From Pedobacter steynii (GTDB lineage: Bacteria; Bacteroidota; Bacteroidia; Sphingobacteriales; Sphingobacteriaceae), in contig NZ_FNGY01000005.1 of the NCBI RefSeq assembly GCF_900103665.1, positions 504,223-568,222 of the forward strand: 64,000 nt of DNA, read 5' to 3'. Made by a program: the position numbers and the translations under genes. The notes beneath the pieces were generated by a model. That model worked only from the letters and a program-made list of their open reading frames with translations. It was not told where the DNA came from and made no database searches. Shown here in pieces: positions 42,831 through 52,039 of the stretch (the stretch's first letter is position 1; each line of letters begins with the position of its first letter).

Positions 42831-42838
42831 CTAAAATT

Positions 42839-43852
42839 ATGGGAAAAAAGGGCGTATTACTAGTGAATTTGGGAACTCCGGACAGTCCGGAAGTGAGTGA
42901 TGTAAGGACATATCTGGATGAGTTTCTGATGGATGAGCGGGTAATTGATATCAATGCTTTCAAAAGAACATTACTGGTAAAGGGCATCATTGTTCCTTTT
43001 CGCAGTCCGAAGACCTCCAAGTTGTATAAAGAGATATGGGATGAAAATGGCTCCCCATTACTATATTTCAGTAAGATCCAGGTGGCCATGGTTCAGGAGA
43101 AGCTTGGCGGCGAATATCATGTAGAGCTGGCTATGCGCTACCAAAATCCCTCTATTGCTTCCGCTTTAGATAAGCTGAAAGCGGCGATGGTAGAAAGTAT
43201 ACAGGTGATCCCATTGTTCCCTCAATATGCCTCCGCCAGTACAGGTTCTGTGATCCAGAAAGTAATGGAGCTGGTGGGTAAATGGCAGACGATTCCACCG
43301 ATAAGTTTCATTAATTCTTTTCATGATAATGAATTGATGATTGATACTTTTGCGCAAAATGCAGAGAAGTATCAACCGGAAAGTTATGATCAGATTTTGT
43401 TCAGTTTTCATGGATTACCGGAAAGGCAATTGAAAAAATGCGACCATAGTGGTCAGCATTGCCTGAAAAAAAATGATTGCTGCGCTACTTTAACAGATGT
43501 AAATAAGTTTTGCTATTCTGCACAATGCCACGATACGGCCAGGCTGATTGCTAAACGTTTAAATATTCCGGCAGAAAAATATTCCGTATGTTTCCAGTCC
43601 AGGTTAGGAAAAGAGCCATGGGTACAACCTTATACAAGTGAAGTTTTAAAAGAGCTTGCTGAAAAGGGTAAAAAGAGATTATTGGTGTTCTGCCCGGCCT
43701 TCGTAGCGGATTGCCTGGAGACTTTATATGAGGTGAGTGTGGAATACCATGAGGAGTTCAGAGCACTAGGTGGAGAAGAAGTTCAGCTCGTTGCCAGTCT
43801 GAATGATGACCCTAAATTCATTGAGGCATTGGTGGCAATGGTAAAAAACTAA
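42839..43852 (+). CDS. hemH: Ferrochelatase
   Basis: 337 residues. Family blocks are complete: VLLVNLGTPDSPEVSDVRTYL at the start, GSPLLYFSK, MRYQNPSIASAL, VIPLFPQYASASTGSV, the catalytic-type His in LFSFHGLPERQLK (about 192), the FQSRLGKEPWVQPYT region and FCPAFVADCLETLYE with the conserved Glu. After FHGLPERQLKK there is a stretch with six cysteines within about 35 residues (CDHSGQHC, DCCATL, FCYSAQC), noteworthy because some bacterial ferrochelatases bind a [2Fe-2S] cluster. It inserts iron into the porphyrin. Its 3' end overlaps the convergent waaA gene by 4 bp. Confidence 0.94.
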   Translation: MGKKGVLLVNLGTPDSPEVSDVRTYLDEFLMDERVIDINAFKRTLLVKGIIVPFRSPKTSKLYKEIWDENGSPLLYFSKIQVAMVQEKLGGEYHVELAMRYQNPSIASALDKLKAAMVESIQVIPLFPQYASASTGSVIQKVMELVGKWQTIPPISFINSFHDNELMIDTFAQNAEKYQPESYDQILFSFHGLPERQLKKCDHSGQHCLKKNDCCATLTDVNKFCYSAQCHDTARLIAKRLNIPAEKYSVCFQSRLGKEPWVQPYTSEVLKELAEKGKKRLLVFCPAFVADCLETLYEVSVEYHEEFRALGGEEVQLVASLNDDPKFIEALVAMVKN

Positions 43853-45066
43853 AACTGCTTTTCTATAAATTCCAGAATCTGACGGGTTGATCCCGTTTTT
43901 TCATTTACATATTTTTGGGCGATCTTTCCGGCTTCCTTATTTTCTCTGAAATGGGTAAAGGCTGCGGAAAGGTCGCTTTCTGTTTCGATACTCCTGGCCG
44001 CAGTAAGGGCAATCAGGTCTTTTGCCTCCTGAAATTTATCATACTTAGGGCCGAAAATAACAGGAGTACCAAACGCTGCCGCTTCTAAGGTATTATGAAT
44101 ACCTACGCCAAAGCCCCCTCCGATGTAAGAAATGCTGGCATATTGATAGAGCGAAGAAAGCAACCCGATATTGTCTATAATTAAGGTTTGAGGCCTGCTT
44201 GCTGTACCATTATCTAAATTAGAATAGCGGACTGCTCCCGGAATCAGTTTTTCAATGTCATGGATATGAGCTTCGTCGATTTCGTGGGGGGCGATGATGA
44301 ATTGCCAATCTGGTTGTTGTTGAATTAAGACCGCGATTAAACGTTCGTCTGCGGGCCAGGTTGATCCGGCAATGAATACAGGGTTGTTTATCCACCCGTT
44401 TTCCACAAGTGTGACCTTTTTAGGGGATAATGCATTTTCTGCTACCCGATCAAAACGCGTATCACCACTCAGACTTACATTTTCCAGTTGCAGTTGCTTT
44501 AACAAATTAACGCTCTCTGTGTTTTGTACAAAGAAATGATCCACAAAGCCCAGGATGCGGCGGTGAAATGAGCCATACCAGCGAAAAAAAATCTGATTTG
44601 GCCTGAATATTCCTGAAATGAGGTATAGTGGGATTTGCTGATCGTTCAGGGTTTTAAAATAATGATACCAGAACTCGTATTTGGTAAAGATGGCCATCTC
44701 CGGATTGATCAGCGAAATGAACCTTTTCGCATTGCCGGCCGTATCCAGCGGCAGGTAAAAAACACCACTTGCAAGTGCGTAGTTTTTCCTGATCTCATAT
44801 CCCGATGGGGAGAAAAATGTAATAACTATTCTTTTTTGGGGATGTAATTCCTTTATCTTTTCCAGAAGAGGTCTTCCCTGCTCGAACTCTCCTAAAGAAG
44901 CAAAATGAAACCAAATGTGCTTCTTTGTGCCATCAAGGGCTTTTTCTATATGGTCAAAGATGTTTTTTCGACCCTGACTGAATAGTTTGGCCTTGGAATT
45001 GAATATAGAAAATGCGCTAACGATTAATCCGTAAAATGAGATTCCTATATTATAAAGCCAAAGCAT
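43849..45066 (-). CDS. waaA: 3-deoxy-D-manno-octulosonic acid (Kdo) transferase
   Basis: 405 residues. An N-terminal membrane anchor (MLWLYNIGISFYGLIVSAFS) is followed by HFASLGEFEQGRPLLEKI, where the Glu is the conserved GT30 catalytic residue, then ITFFSPSGYEIRKNY, the AIFTKYEFWYHYF segment, AGSTWPADERLI and the C-terminal SYIGGGFGVGIHNTLEAAAFGTPVIFGP nucleotide-binding block. It adds Kdo to lipid A precursor at the inner membrane. Single gene, convergent with hemH (4-bp overlap) and divergent from ugd. Confidence 0.94.
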   Translation of the reverse strand: MLWLYNIGISFYGLIVSAFSIFNSKAKLFSQGRKNIFDHIEKALDGTKKHIWFHFASLGEFEQGRPLLEKIKELHPQKRIVITFFSPSGYEIRKNYALASGVFYLPLDTAGNAKRFISLINPEMAIFTKYEFWYHYFKTLNDQQIPLYLISGIFRPNQIFFRWYGSFHRRILGFVDHFFVQNTESVNLLKQLQLENVSLSGDTRFDRVAENALSPKKVTLVENGWINNPVFIAGSTWPADERLIAVLIQQQPDWQFIIAPHEIDEAHIHDIEKLIPGAVRYSNLDNGTASRPQTLIIDNIGLLSSLYQYASISYIGGGFGVGIHNTLEAAAFGTPVIFGPKYDKFQEAKDLIALTAARSIETESDLSAAFTHFRENKEAGKIAQKYVNEKTGSTRQILEFIEKQF

Positions 45067-45129
45067 TTTGTGTGTTTATTTATTATCTTAGCCGAAGATA
45101 CTCCATTAAAATTAAAACGTAATTAATAT

Positions 45130-46440
45130 ATGAAAATAGCTGTTATTGGGACAGGATATGTTGGTTTGGTTACCGGTACCTGTTTAGCAGAAACAGGAAA
45201 TAAAGTAATCTGTGTAGATATAGATGCTGCCAAAGTACAGAAAATGCAGGAAGGTCAGGTACCGATCTATGAACCAGGACTTGACGTGTTATTTCACCGG
45301 AACATTGCGCAGGGAAGGCTGACTTTTACTACGGATCTGGCTCATGGCATAAAGGATGCACAGATCATCTTTATGGCATTGCCAACTCCTCCGGGAGGAG
45401 ATGGAGCAGCAGATCTTTCTTATATTCTAGGTGCAGCAAAAGACATTTCTAAATTAGTTACTGAATATAAAGTCATCGTGAATAAGTCGACGGTTCCTGT
45501 AGGGACTGCAGATAAGGTTCAGGCGGTTTTTAAAGCGCATACTAACGTAGAGATTGATGTGGTTTCCAACCCGGAATTTTTACGTGAAGGTGTAGCGGTG
45601 GAAGATTTTATGAAGCCTGACCGTGTCGTAATCGGTACCCGAAGTGAAAGAGCTCAGAAACTGATGTCCGAATTGTATGGCCCTTATGTCAGACAAGGAA
45701 ATCCGGTGTTGTTTATGGATGAGCGTTCTTCAGAGCTGACAAAATATGCTGCAAATTCGTTTCTGGCGACAAAAATTACTTTTATGAACGAGATCGCAAA
45801 TCTTTGTGAGATCGTTGGGGCAGATGTAGATGCTGTCCGTAAAGGAATTGGATCGGATGCAAGGATTGGTAAACGTTTTCTTTTCCCCGGAATCGGATAT
45901 GGCGGAAGCTGCTTCCCTAAAGATGTTCAGGCATTGGCAAAATCTGCTGATGAGAATAATTACGATTTCCAGATCCTTAAAGCGGTCATGGAAGTAAATG
46001 AGAAACAAAAGACCGTATTGGTAGATAAACTACTGAAATATTATAAAGGCGATCTGAAAGGCAAACATTTTGCTTTATGGGGATTGGCATTTAAGCCGGA
46101 AACGGATGATATCCGCGAAGCTCCGGCCTTGTACATCATTGATGAGCTGGTTAAACATGGTGCCACAGTAACGGCTTTCGATCCGGAAGGAATGGCAAAT
46201 GTGAAGCGGCTTATAGGAGATAAAATCAGCTATGTAGAAGATCAGTATGAAGCATTACATCATGCAGATGCTTTGTTGATCGCTACAGAATGGTCTGTCT
46301 TCAGGAATCCTGATTTTGAGAAAATGGAAGAAGTGCTGAGTAATAAGGTGATTTTTGATGGGCGTAACTTATACGACCTGGAGAAAATGATCGACTTAGG
46401 GTATTATTATAACAGTGTTGGCCGTAAACTTATAGATTAA
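45130..46440 (+). CDS. ugd: UDP-glucose 6-dehydrogenase
   Basis: 436 residues. NAD site MKIAVIGTGYVGLVTGTCLA, the STVPVGTADKV and SNPEFLREGVAVEDFMKPDR blocks, and the catalytic-Cys motif FPGIGYGGSCFPKDVQAL (about Cys260) identify the UDP-glucose/GDP-mannose dehydrogenase family; KPETDDIREAPAL is the usual substrate loop. It makes UDP-glucuronate. It heads a five-gene nucleotide-sugar cluster and overlaps the next gene by one base (TAATG). Confidence 0.94.
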   Translation: MKIAVIGTGYVGLVTGTCLAETGNKVICVDIDAAKVQKMQEGQVPIYEPGLDVLFHRNIAQGRLTFTTDLAHGIKDAQIIFMALPTPPGGDGAADLSYILGAAKDISKLVTEYKVIVNKSTVPVGTADKVQAVFKAHTNVEIDVVSNPEFLREGVAVEDFMKPDRVVIGTRSERAQKLMSELYGPYVRQGNPVLFMDERSSELTKYAANSFLATKITFMNEIANLCEIVGADVDAVRKGIGSDARIGKRFLFPGIGYGGSCFPKDVQALAKSADENNYDFQILKAVMEVNEKQKTVLVDKLLKYYKGDLKGKHFALWGLAFKPETDDIREAPALYIIDELVKHGATVTAFDPEGMANVKRLIGDKISYVEDQYEALHHADALLIATEWSVFRNPDFEKMEEVLSNKVIFDGRNLYDLEKMIDLGYYYNSVGRKLID

Positions 46441-47429
46441 TGGGACGTAAAAGAGTATTAATTACTGGAGCCGCGGGGTTCTTAGGATCACACCTATGCG
46501 ATAGGTTCATTAAAGAAGATTACCATGTCATCGCAATGGATAACCTGATCACAGGTGATCTCAAAAATATTGAACATCTTTTTAAGCTGGAGAACTTTGA
46601 GTTTGCCCATCATGATGTATCTAAGTTTGTCTACGTTGCAGGTGAATTGGATTATATCCTTCACTTTGCTTCTCCGGCAAGCCCTATTGATTATTTAAAG
46701 ATCCCGATTCAAACCTTGAAAGTAGGTTCATTAGGAACACATAATTTATTAGGCCTGGCAAAGAGTAAAAATGCGAGGATGCTGATTGCATCTACTTCTG
46801 AAGTGTATGGTGATCCAAATGTAAACCCTCAGCCGGAAGAATATTGGGGAAATGTAAACCCTGTGGGTCCGAGAGGTGTATACGATGAAGCAAAACGTTT
46901 TCAGGAAGCAATGACGATGGCATACCATACTTTCCATGGTTTAGAAACGAGAATTGTCAGGATCTTCAATACTTATGGCCCCAGAATGCGCCTGAATGAC
47001 GGACGGGTTCTACCTGCTTTCATCGGACAGGCCTTGCGTGGGGAAGACCTGACTGTATTTGGTGATGGTTCTCAAACCCGTTCATTCTGCTACGTGGATG
47101 ATCTGGTAGAAGGAATTTACAGGTTGCTGTTGAGTGATTATGCCATGCCGGTTAATATCGGTAATCCGGATGAAATTACAATTAAGCAATTTGGTGAAGA
47201 AATCATCAAACTTACGGGAACAAATCAGAAACTGGTTTTAAGAGATTTACCTGTTGATGACCCTAAGCAAAGACGCCCGGATATTACAAAAGCAAGAGAA
47301 ATTCTTGGCTGGGAGCCTAAAGTAAGCAGGGCGGAAGGATTGAAAATTACCTATGAGTATTTCAAGTCTTTACCTGCTGATGCCTTAATTAATAAAGAAC
47401 ACAAAGATTTTACAACCTATAATCGTTAA
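46440..47429 (+). CDS. UDP-glucuronic acid decarboxylase (UDP-xylose synthase), SDR family
   Basis: 329 residues. Extended SDR: ITGAAGFLGSHLCDRF NAD motif, the Ser in ASTSEVYGDPNVNPQPE, the YDEAKRFQEAMTMAY Tyr/Lys pair, and RIFNTYGPRMRLNDGRVLPAF, which together are typical of UXS enzymes. It would turn UDP-glucuronate, the product of the preceding gene, into UDP-xylose. Coupled to ugd by a 1-bp overlap; galE follows 6 bp later. Confidence 0.93.
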   Translation: MGRKRVLITGAAGFLGSHLCDRFIKEDYHVIAMDNLITGDLKNIEHLFKLENFEFAHHDVSKFVYVAGELDYILHFASPASPIDYLKIPIQTLKVGSLGTHNLLGLAKSKNARMLIASTSEVYGDPNVNPQPEEYWGNVNPVGPRGVYDEAKRFQEAMTMAYHTFHGLETRIVRIFNTYGPRMRLNDGRVLPAFIGQALRGEDLTVFGDGSQTRSFCYVDDLVEGIYRLLLSDYAMPVNIGNPDEITIKQFGEEIIKLTGTNQKLVLRDLPVDDPKQRRPDITKAREILGWEPKVSRAEGLKITYEYFKSLPADALINKEHKDFTTYNR

Positions 47430-47435
47430 TAAAAA

Positions 47436-48458
47436 ATGTCTAAAATACTAGTAACAGGTGGTACGGGATTTATCGGATCACATACCGTTGTAGAGCTCTA
47501 CAACGCGGGATATGAAGTGGTGATTGTTGATGATTTTTCGAACTCTAACCCAAAAATTCTTAACCAGATAGAAGCCATCACAGGAAAGAAACCTGAATTT
47601 GTAGAACTTGATCTGTGTGATGAATTGAAAGTGAAAGAATTTGTAACTAAGCATACAGACATTAGCGGAGTGATTCATTTTGCAGCATTTAAGGCTGTAG
47701 GTGAGTCTGTACAGCAGCCATTAAAATATTACAGGAATAACTTTTATTCATTGATCAATATTATCAATGGTTTTGAGAGTAAAGTTAACCTGGTTTTCTC
47801 TTCTTCATGTACCGTATATGGTCAACCTGATGTTTTGCCGGTGACCGAAAGTGCTCCGGTAAAAAGGGCAGAATCTCCTTATGGAAATACCAAGCAGATT
47901 GCAGAAGAGATTTTGCAGGAAACCTGTGCGGTGACTCCAGAACTAAGGGTGACTTCCTTGCGTTATTTTAATCCGGTTGGTGCTCATCATACCGCTTTAA
48001 TCGGTGAGTTGCCGATAGGAGTTCCACAAAACCTGGTTCCTTTTATTACACAGTCTGCCATCGGTAAACGTGGTCCGATTACGGTTTATGGAAATGATTA
48101 TGATACTCCGGACGGCAGCGCAATCAGAGATTATATCCATGTTGTTGATCTGGCTAAAGCACATGTTGCAGCCATCAGAAGAATGGAAAGCGATCAGGCG
48201 GAATCTAATTATGAAGTCTTTAACTTAGGGACTGGTACAGGTTCTACAGTACTGCAGGTGATTGAAGCCTTTGAAAAAGCAACAGGAGAGAAATTAAGTT
48301 ATACCATCGGCGCGAGAAGAGAAGGCGATATTGAAAAAGTTTGGGGAGATGTGACTAAATCAGCACGTGATTTAGGATGGAAAGCTGAACTGGATATCAA
48401 TGTAATGATGTCTTCTGCATGGAACTGGGAAAAATATTTAAAAGATAACCCGTTTTAG
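47436..48458 (+). CDS. galE: UDP-glucose 4-epimerase
   Basis: 340 residues. ILVTGGTGFIGSHTVVELYNA opens the Rossmann fold; SSSCTVYGQP carries the Ser, SPYGNTKQIAEEIL the Tyr and Lys. The block RYFNPVGAHHTALIGELPIGVPQNLVPF is specific for GalE. It interconverts UDP-glucose and UDP-galactose. It is inside the nucleotide-sugar cluster; the next gene starts directly after its stop codon. Confidence 0.95.
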   Translation: MSKILVTGGTGFIGSHTVVELYNAGYEVVIVDDFSNSNPKILNQIEAITGKKPEFVELDLCDELKVKEFVTKHTDISGVIHFAAFKAVGESVQQPLKYYRNNFYSLINIINGFESKVNLVFSSSCTVYGQPDVLPVTESAPVKRAESPYGNTKQIAEEILQETCAVTPELRVTSLRYFNPVGAHHTALIGELPIGVPQNLVPFITQSAIGKRGPITVYGNDYDTPDGSAIRDYIHVVDLAKAHVAAIRRMESDQAESNYEVFNLGTGTGSTVLQVIEAFEKATGEKLSYTIGARREGDIEKVWGDVTKSARDLGWKAELDINVMMSSAWNWEKYLKDNPF

Positions 48459-49025
48459 ATGTTACTAAGCGAGCATAAAGACCTTAAGCTGGAAATTAAG
48501 TCCCTTCCTGAAAAGGAAAAGGACAAGCTTTTGCTCAGGTTGATCGCAAAAGACAAGATCTTAACAGAACACCTGCATTTTAAATTGCTGGAGGATGAAC
48601 AGGATTTAGTAGACAGGCAGGAAAAGTTAAGAGAAAGGATTGATCTGGAAATCGCCGAACTGTTGTCGAACAGGAAAATGAATTCCAAAGATGCTTTGCT
48701 AAAAATGAGAAAGCTGAATGGAAGCATTACCCATCATTTTAAGGTAACAAAAGACCTGAATACGGAGATTGAACTGAGAATTCATCTTTTTCAGACTGTT
48801 CCCATTGATTTCAATGAAGGGGTGTTTTCTCCGATGCATAAGTTCAATGAAAAGCTCATGATCTATTTTGCCAAATCTGTTCTTTCTGTATTTAATAAAT
48901 ATGAGAAAATGCATGAAGATATTCAGTTTGATCTGAAAGCCGGTTTTAATGAGGTGCTGAATAAGCTATATGTATATAGAACGGCCGCAGTAGCAGCCGA
49001 ATTAGGGTTGCCTAAGGAAATTTAA
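48459..49025 (+). CDS. Unknown helical protein in nucleotide-sugar cluster
   Basis: 188 residues, function not recognised. Almost entirely predicted helical and highly charged: LKLEIKSLPEKEKDKLLLRL, DKILTEHLHFKLLEDEQDL, RLRERIDL-like runs and LEIAELLSNRKMNSKDALLKM, with a C-terminal domain of YFAKSVLSVFNKYEKMHEDI. No signal peptide or membrane segment. It starts at the base after the galE stop, so it is surely co-translated, but nothing suggests a direct role in sugar metabolism. Confidence 0.8.
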   Translation: MLLSEHKDLKLEIKSLPEKEKDKLLLRLIAKDKILTEHLHFKLLEDEQDLVDRQEKLRERIDLEIAELLSNRKMNSKDALLKMRKLNGSITHHFKVTKDLNTEIELRIHLFQTVPIDFNEGVFSPMHKFNEKLMIYFAKSVLSVFNKYEKMHEDIQFDLKAGFNEVLNKLYVYRTAAVAAELGLPKEI

Positions 49026-49044
49026 AAATGTGATATCCATTGGG

Positions 49045-49106
49045 ATGAAACCATCATAAGCATACGGCCGGAAAGAAGGCAATGAACAGGCTTATGATCG
49101 CTTCAT
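49045..49106 (+). repeat. Imperfect inverted repeat ahead of rfbB
   Basis: ATCATAAGC (49053-49061) pairs with GCTTATGAT (49090-49098), and the flanking ATGAA/TTCAT extend the stem past an internal loop. No T run. Possibly a processing hairpin in the leader of the 49134 gene. Confidence 0.35.
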
Positions 49107-49133
49107 AACCGATAAAAATCAAATTATATACTG

Positions 49134-50189
49134 ATGAAAAAGAAAATATTGATTACGGGAGGAGCCGGGTTTATTGGTTCGCATGTGGTTCGTCGTTTCG
49201 TGAACAATTATCCGGAGTATGAAATCCTGAATCTTGACAAGTTAACTTATGCAGGGAATCTGGCCAATTTAACGGACATAGAGCATAAACCTAATTATCG
49301 TTTCGTAAAAGCAGACATTACAGATGCGCTTTCGATGAGCGAATTGTTTAAGCTGGAGAACTTTGATGCGGTTATTCACCTCGCAGCTGAATCACATGTA
49401 GACCGGTCGATCTCAGATCCTACAGCCTTTGTGATGACCAATGTAATTGGTACGGTAAATCTTTTAAACGCTGCCAGAGAACATTGGAAAGGTGCTTATG
49501 AGCAGAAGCGGTTCTATCATGTCTCTACAGATGAGGTATATGGTGCTTTAGGGGAAACAGGCATGTTTACGGAAACTACGGCCTATGATCCACATAGTCC
49601 ATATTCGGCATCAAAAGCATCCTCAGATCACTTCGTTCGTGCTTATCATGATACTTATGGATTGGATGTGGTGATCTCGAACTGTTCTAATAATTACGGT
49701 TCTCATCATTTTCCAGAGAAATTAATCCCTCTGGCGATCAACAACATTAAGAATAACCAACCTGTTCCTGTTTATGGAAAAGGAGAGAATGTAAGGGACT
49801 GGCTTTGGGTGGAAGATCATGCAAGGGCAATAGACGTCATCTTTCATCAGGCAAAAACAGGAGAAACCTACAATATCGGAGGGCATAATGAGTGGAAAAA
49901 TATCGACCTGATTCATTTGCTGTGCAAGATCATGGATCAGAAATTAGGTAGAACTCCCGGAGAATCAGCAAAACTGATCTCCTTCGTAACAGATAGGGCA
50001 GGGCACGATTTACGTTATGCCATTGATTCTTCTAAATTGCAAAAGGTATTGAACTGGGTTCCGAGCTTACAGTTTGAAGAAGGATTGGAAAAAACGGTAG
50101 AGTGGTACCTGGAGAATGAAGAATGGCTTTCTAACGTCACTTCAGGAAACTATCAGGCTTATTATGAAAATCAATACGAAGGCAGATAA
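49134..50189 (+). CDS. rfbB: dTDP-glucose 4,6-dehydratase
   Basis: 351 residues. Extended SDR with ILITGGAGFIGSHVVRRF, the family's HLAAESHVDRSI, HVSTDEVYGALGETG (Asp-Glu pair for dehydration), YSASKASSDHFVRAYH (Tyr/Lys) and NCSNNYGSHHFPEKLIPL. It converts dTDP-glucose to the 4-keto-6-deoxy intermediate used for rhamnose and other deoxysugars. The usual partners rfbA, rfbC and rfbD are not in the window. A strong terminator follows. Confidence 0.95.
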   Translation: MKKKILITGGAGFIGSHVVRRFVNNYPEYEILNLDKLTYAGNLANLTDIEHKPNYRFVKADITDALSMSELFKLENFDAVIHLAAESHVDRSISDPTAFVMTNVIGTVNLLNAAREHWKGAYEQKRFYHVSTDEVYGALGETGMFTETTAYDPHSPYSASKASSDHFVRAYHDTYGLDVVISNCSNNYGSHHFPEKLIPLAINNIKNNQPVPVYGKGENVRDWLWVEDHARAIDVIFHQAKTGETYNIGGHNEWKNIDLIHLLCKIMDQKLGRTPGESAKLISFVTDRAGHDLRYAIDSSKLQKVLNWVPSLQFEEGLEKTVEWYLENEEWLSNVTSGNYQAYYENQYEGR

Positions 50190-50208
50190 GCTTTTGTAAA
50201 TATTATAG

Positions 50209-50240
50209 AACGGGCATCTTTGGTAGCAAAGATGCCCGTT
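50209..50240 (+). terminator. Terminator after rfbB
   Basis: Perfect 14-bp stem (50209-50222 with 50227-50240), GTAG loop, followed by TTTTTATT. It may serve the convergent permease gene as well. Confidence 0.93.
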
Positions 50241-50245
50241 TTTTA

Positions 50246-51478
50246 TTATTCGTACCGCAACGCCTCTACAGGATCCAGCTTGGATGCCTTTTTTGCCGGA
50301 TAATATCCGGACATAATACCTACCAGGACGCAAAGTGCAAAACCACCGAAGATCCATACCCAGGGCACAATAAATGAACCACCCATGCTGAAGGAAATGA
50401 TATTGCCTATTGCGATGCCCAGAAAGATTCCGAATGCTCCGCCCATCAGACAAATCATGACGGCTTCAATTAAAAACTGTTTTCTGATTACCGAAGGATT
50501 TGCGCCAATGGCTTTTCTGATTCCGATTTCCCGGGTCCGCTCGGTCACAGAAACGAGCATGATGTTCATTAAGCCAATAGAAGCCCCGATAAGAGTAATT
50601 CCTCCGATAGCAATTCCACCCAAGACCACATATTTCAAGTTTTCAAATAAAGACTGCGCAATGGCATCGCTTTTTGTGATCTCAAAATTATTGGGTTCTG
50701 TTATTTTGATCTTCCTGATGTTTCTGAATTCTGCTGTGGCTTCTCCGATAATGGTTTCCTGAAGGTCATTGGTAGGAACCATTACCGTAATGGTATAAGA
50801 AGGATTGGCATTGGAATTAATCAGCTTTGCTTTTTGCAGGGGAACGTATACCGCCCTGTCTCCGCTAAATCCCATACTTTGACCTTTAGAGGCCAGTAAG
50901 CCAATAACTTTAAGCCTGTTATTACCCACGTTGATGACTTTGTCCAATGGAGATTCCTTTTTGAATAACTTCTCACTCACTTCACTTCCAATGATACAGA
51001 CATTGTTGCCCTGAAGGGTTTCTGCCTGGCTGAAATTTCGTCCCAATGTCAGTTGAAGGCCCTGAGAATTCAATCCGTTTTCATCAACGCCCTGTATGTT
51101 GATATTTGGATTGGTCTTTTCTGTTCCATATTTTATGGTAGAACCAAAACTGGCACTTACACTAATGGCTACAGTGGCAGGGGTATTCAGACGCGCTTTA
51201 AATGCAATGGCATCTTCATATCGGATATTTTTAAAAGGCTTGGGTCTTTTTCCGCCACCACCAATACGGATCCCTACTCCACGGTTTCTAATGGTAAAGG
51301 CGTTAGCGCCCATACTTGAAAAAGCTTCGGTCATACTTGTCTTAACCGCATCCAGCGTGGTTAAGATTCCTACTAAAGCAGATAAACCTATCGCAATGAT
51401 CAATGCTGTCAGCATTGTACGTAATCTGTTACTCTTTATGGATTGGATGGCAATTCTTACGTTCTCTGTATAGGTCAT
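50246..51478 (-). CDS. ABC transporter permease, MacB/FtsX type
   Basis: 410 residues. N-terminal helix (RTMLTALIIAIGLSALVGIL), a large periplasmic MacB_PCD-like domain (about 50-270) and three C-terminal helices of the FtsX domain: VVLGGIAIGGITLIGASIGLM, EAVMICLMGGAFGIFLGIAI and VPWVWIFGGFALCVLVGIM, ending SGYYPAKKASKLDPVEALRYE, the usual closing motif. SVTERTREIGIRKAIGA is the coupling helix. The ATPase and adaptor are not next to it. Such permeases drive efflux or lipoprotein work by mechanotransmission. Confidence 0.92.
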   Translation of the reverse strand: MTYTENVRIAIQSIKSNRLRTMLTALIIAIGLSALVGILTTLDAVKTSMTEAFSSMGANAFTIRNRGVGIRIGGGGKRPKPFKNIRYEDAIAFKARLNTPATVAISVSASFGSTIKYGTEKTNPNINIQGVDENGLNSQGLQLTLGRNFSQAETLQGNNVCIIGSEVSEKLFKKESPLDKVINVGNNRLKVIGLLASKGQSMGFSGDRAVYVPLQKAKLINSNANPSYTITVMVPTNDLQETIIGEATAEFRNIRKIKITEPNNFEITKSDAIAQSLFENLKYVVLGGIAIGGITLIGASIGLMNIMLVSVTERTREIGIRKAIGANPSVIRKQFLIEAVMICLMGGAFGIFLGIAIGNIISFSMGGSFIVPWVWIFGGFALCVLVGIMSGYYPAKKASKLDPVEALRYE

Positions 51479-51518
51479 TCTTTAGGAAATATAATGCTTT
51501 ATAGGGTAAAAATAAAAA

Positions 51519-51542
51519 GTCCCGTTGTTAAGACAACGAGAC
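51519..51542 (-). terminator. Terminator of the SufA-type gene
   Basis: Minus-strand 10-bp stem with one G-T pair (51533-51542 with 51519-51528), 4-nt loop, then a T-rich run (51509-51518 complement). Confidence 0.75.
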
Positions 51543-51596
51543 CTCTTATAATGTTACAAAGGAACTCTAAATAAAGTTCATAGGAACGAATACTAT

Positions 51597-51950
51597 CTAT
51601 GCAGAGAAACTGGTTCCACAACCGCAGGTGCTAGCTGCATTTGGATTGTTGAATGTAAATCCTCTCGAATTTAAGCCATCCTGCCAATCTACCTGCATTC
51701 CCATTAAATACATTTGATGTGCTTTGTGCATAAATACCTTAATGCCATCAATGATATATTCCTGATCTCCTTCTTTTTTTTGATCGAAACCTAAAACATA
51801 ACTCATTCCGGAGCAACCTCCACCTTCTACGCCAACACGCAGGCCGAAGTCTTCAGCGATTTCCTGTTGGTCTTTTAACTTAAAAAGTTCTTTCACAGCA
51901 GTTTCTGTAAAGGTAACCGGTGCAAATGCCGTATCAACTGTATTACTCAT
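51597..51950 (-). CDS. Iron-sulfur cluster assembly accessory protein (SufA/IscA/ErpA family)
   Basis: 117 residues from ATG 51948-51950 (MSNTVDTAFAPVTFTE). A start at 51974 would lie inside the promoter's -7 box, so it is rejected. A-type carrier features: FGLRVGVEGGGCSGMSYVLGF with the first Cys and the C-terminal ASTCGCGTSFSA with the CGC pair, all three ligands present. It receives and passes [Fe-S] clusters. It is monocistronic, with the suf operon elsewhere. Confidence 0.93.
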   Translation of the reverse strand: MSNTVDTAFAPVTFTETAVKELFKLKDQQEIAEDFGLRVGVEGGGCSGMSYVLGFDQKKEGDQEYIIDGIKVFMHKAHQMYLMGMQVDWQDGLNSRGFTFNNPNAASTCGCGTSFSA

Positions 51951-51971
51951 GTTATTTAAAATTAGGAAGAA

Positions 51972-51979
51972 CAAATATA
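51972..51979 (-). promoter_or_regulatory. -7 element of the SufA-type gene
   Basis: Minus-strand TATATTTG (TAnnTTTG), 21 bp upstream of the ATG. This decides the shorter start. Confidence 0.5.
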
Positions 51980-52039
51980 AATAAAATGTACATTTTTGTC
52001 GGTGTTATTCGCTAATTATTACGGTATTCAAACAAAGAA

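Noticed and set aside
51990..52000. TACATTTTTG as -7 box for the 52040 gene
   Set aside because: It needs one base more than TAnnTTTG allows, and no -33 partner is visible.
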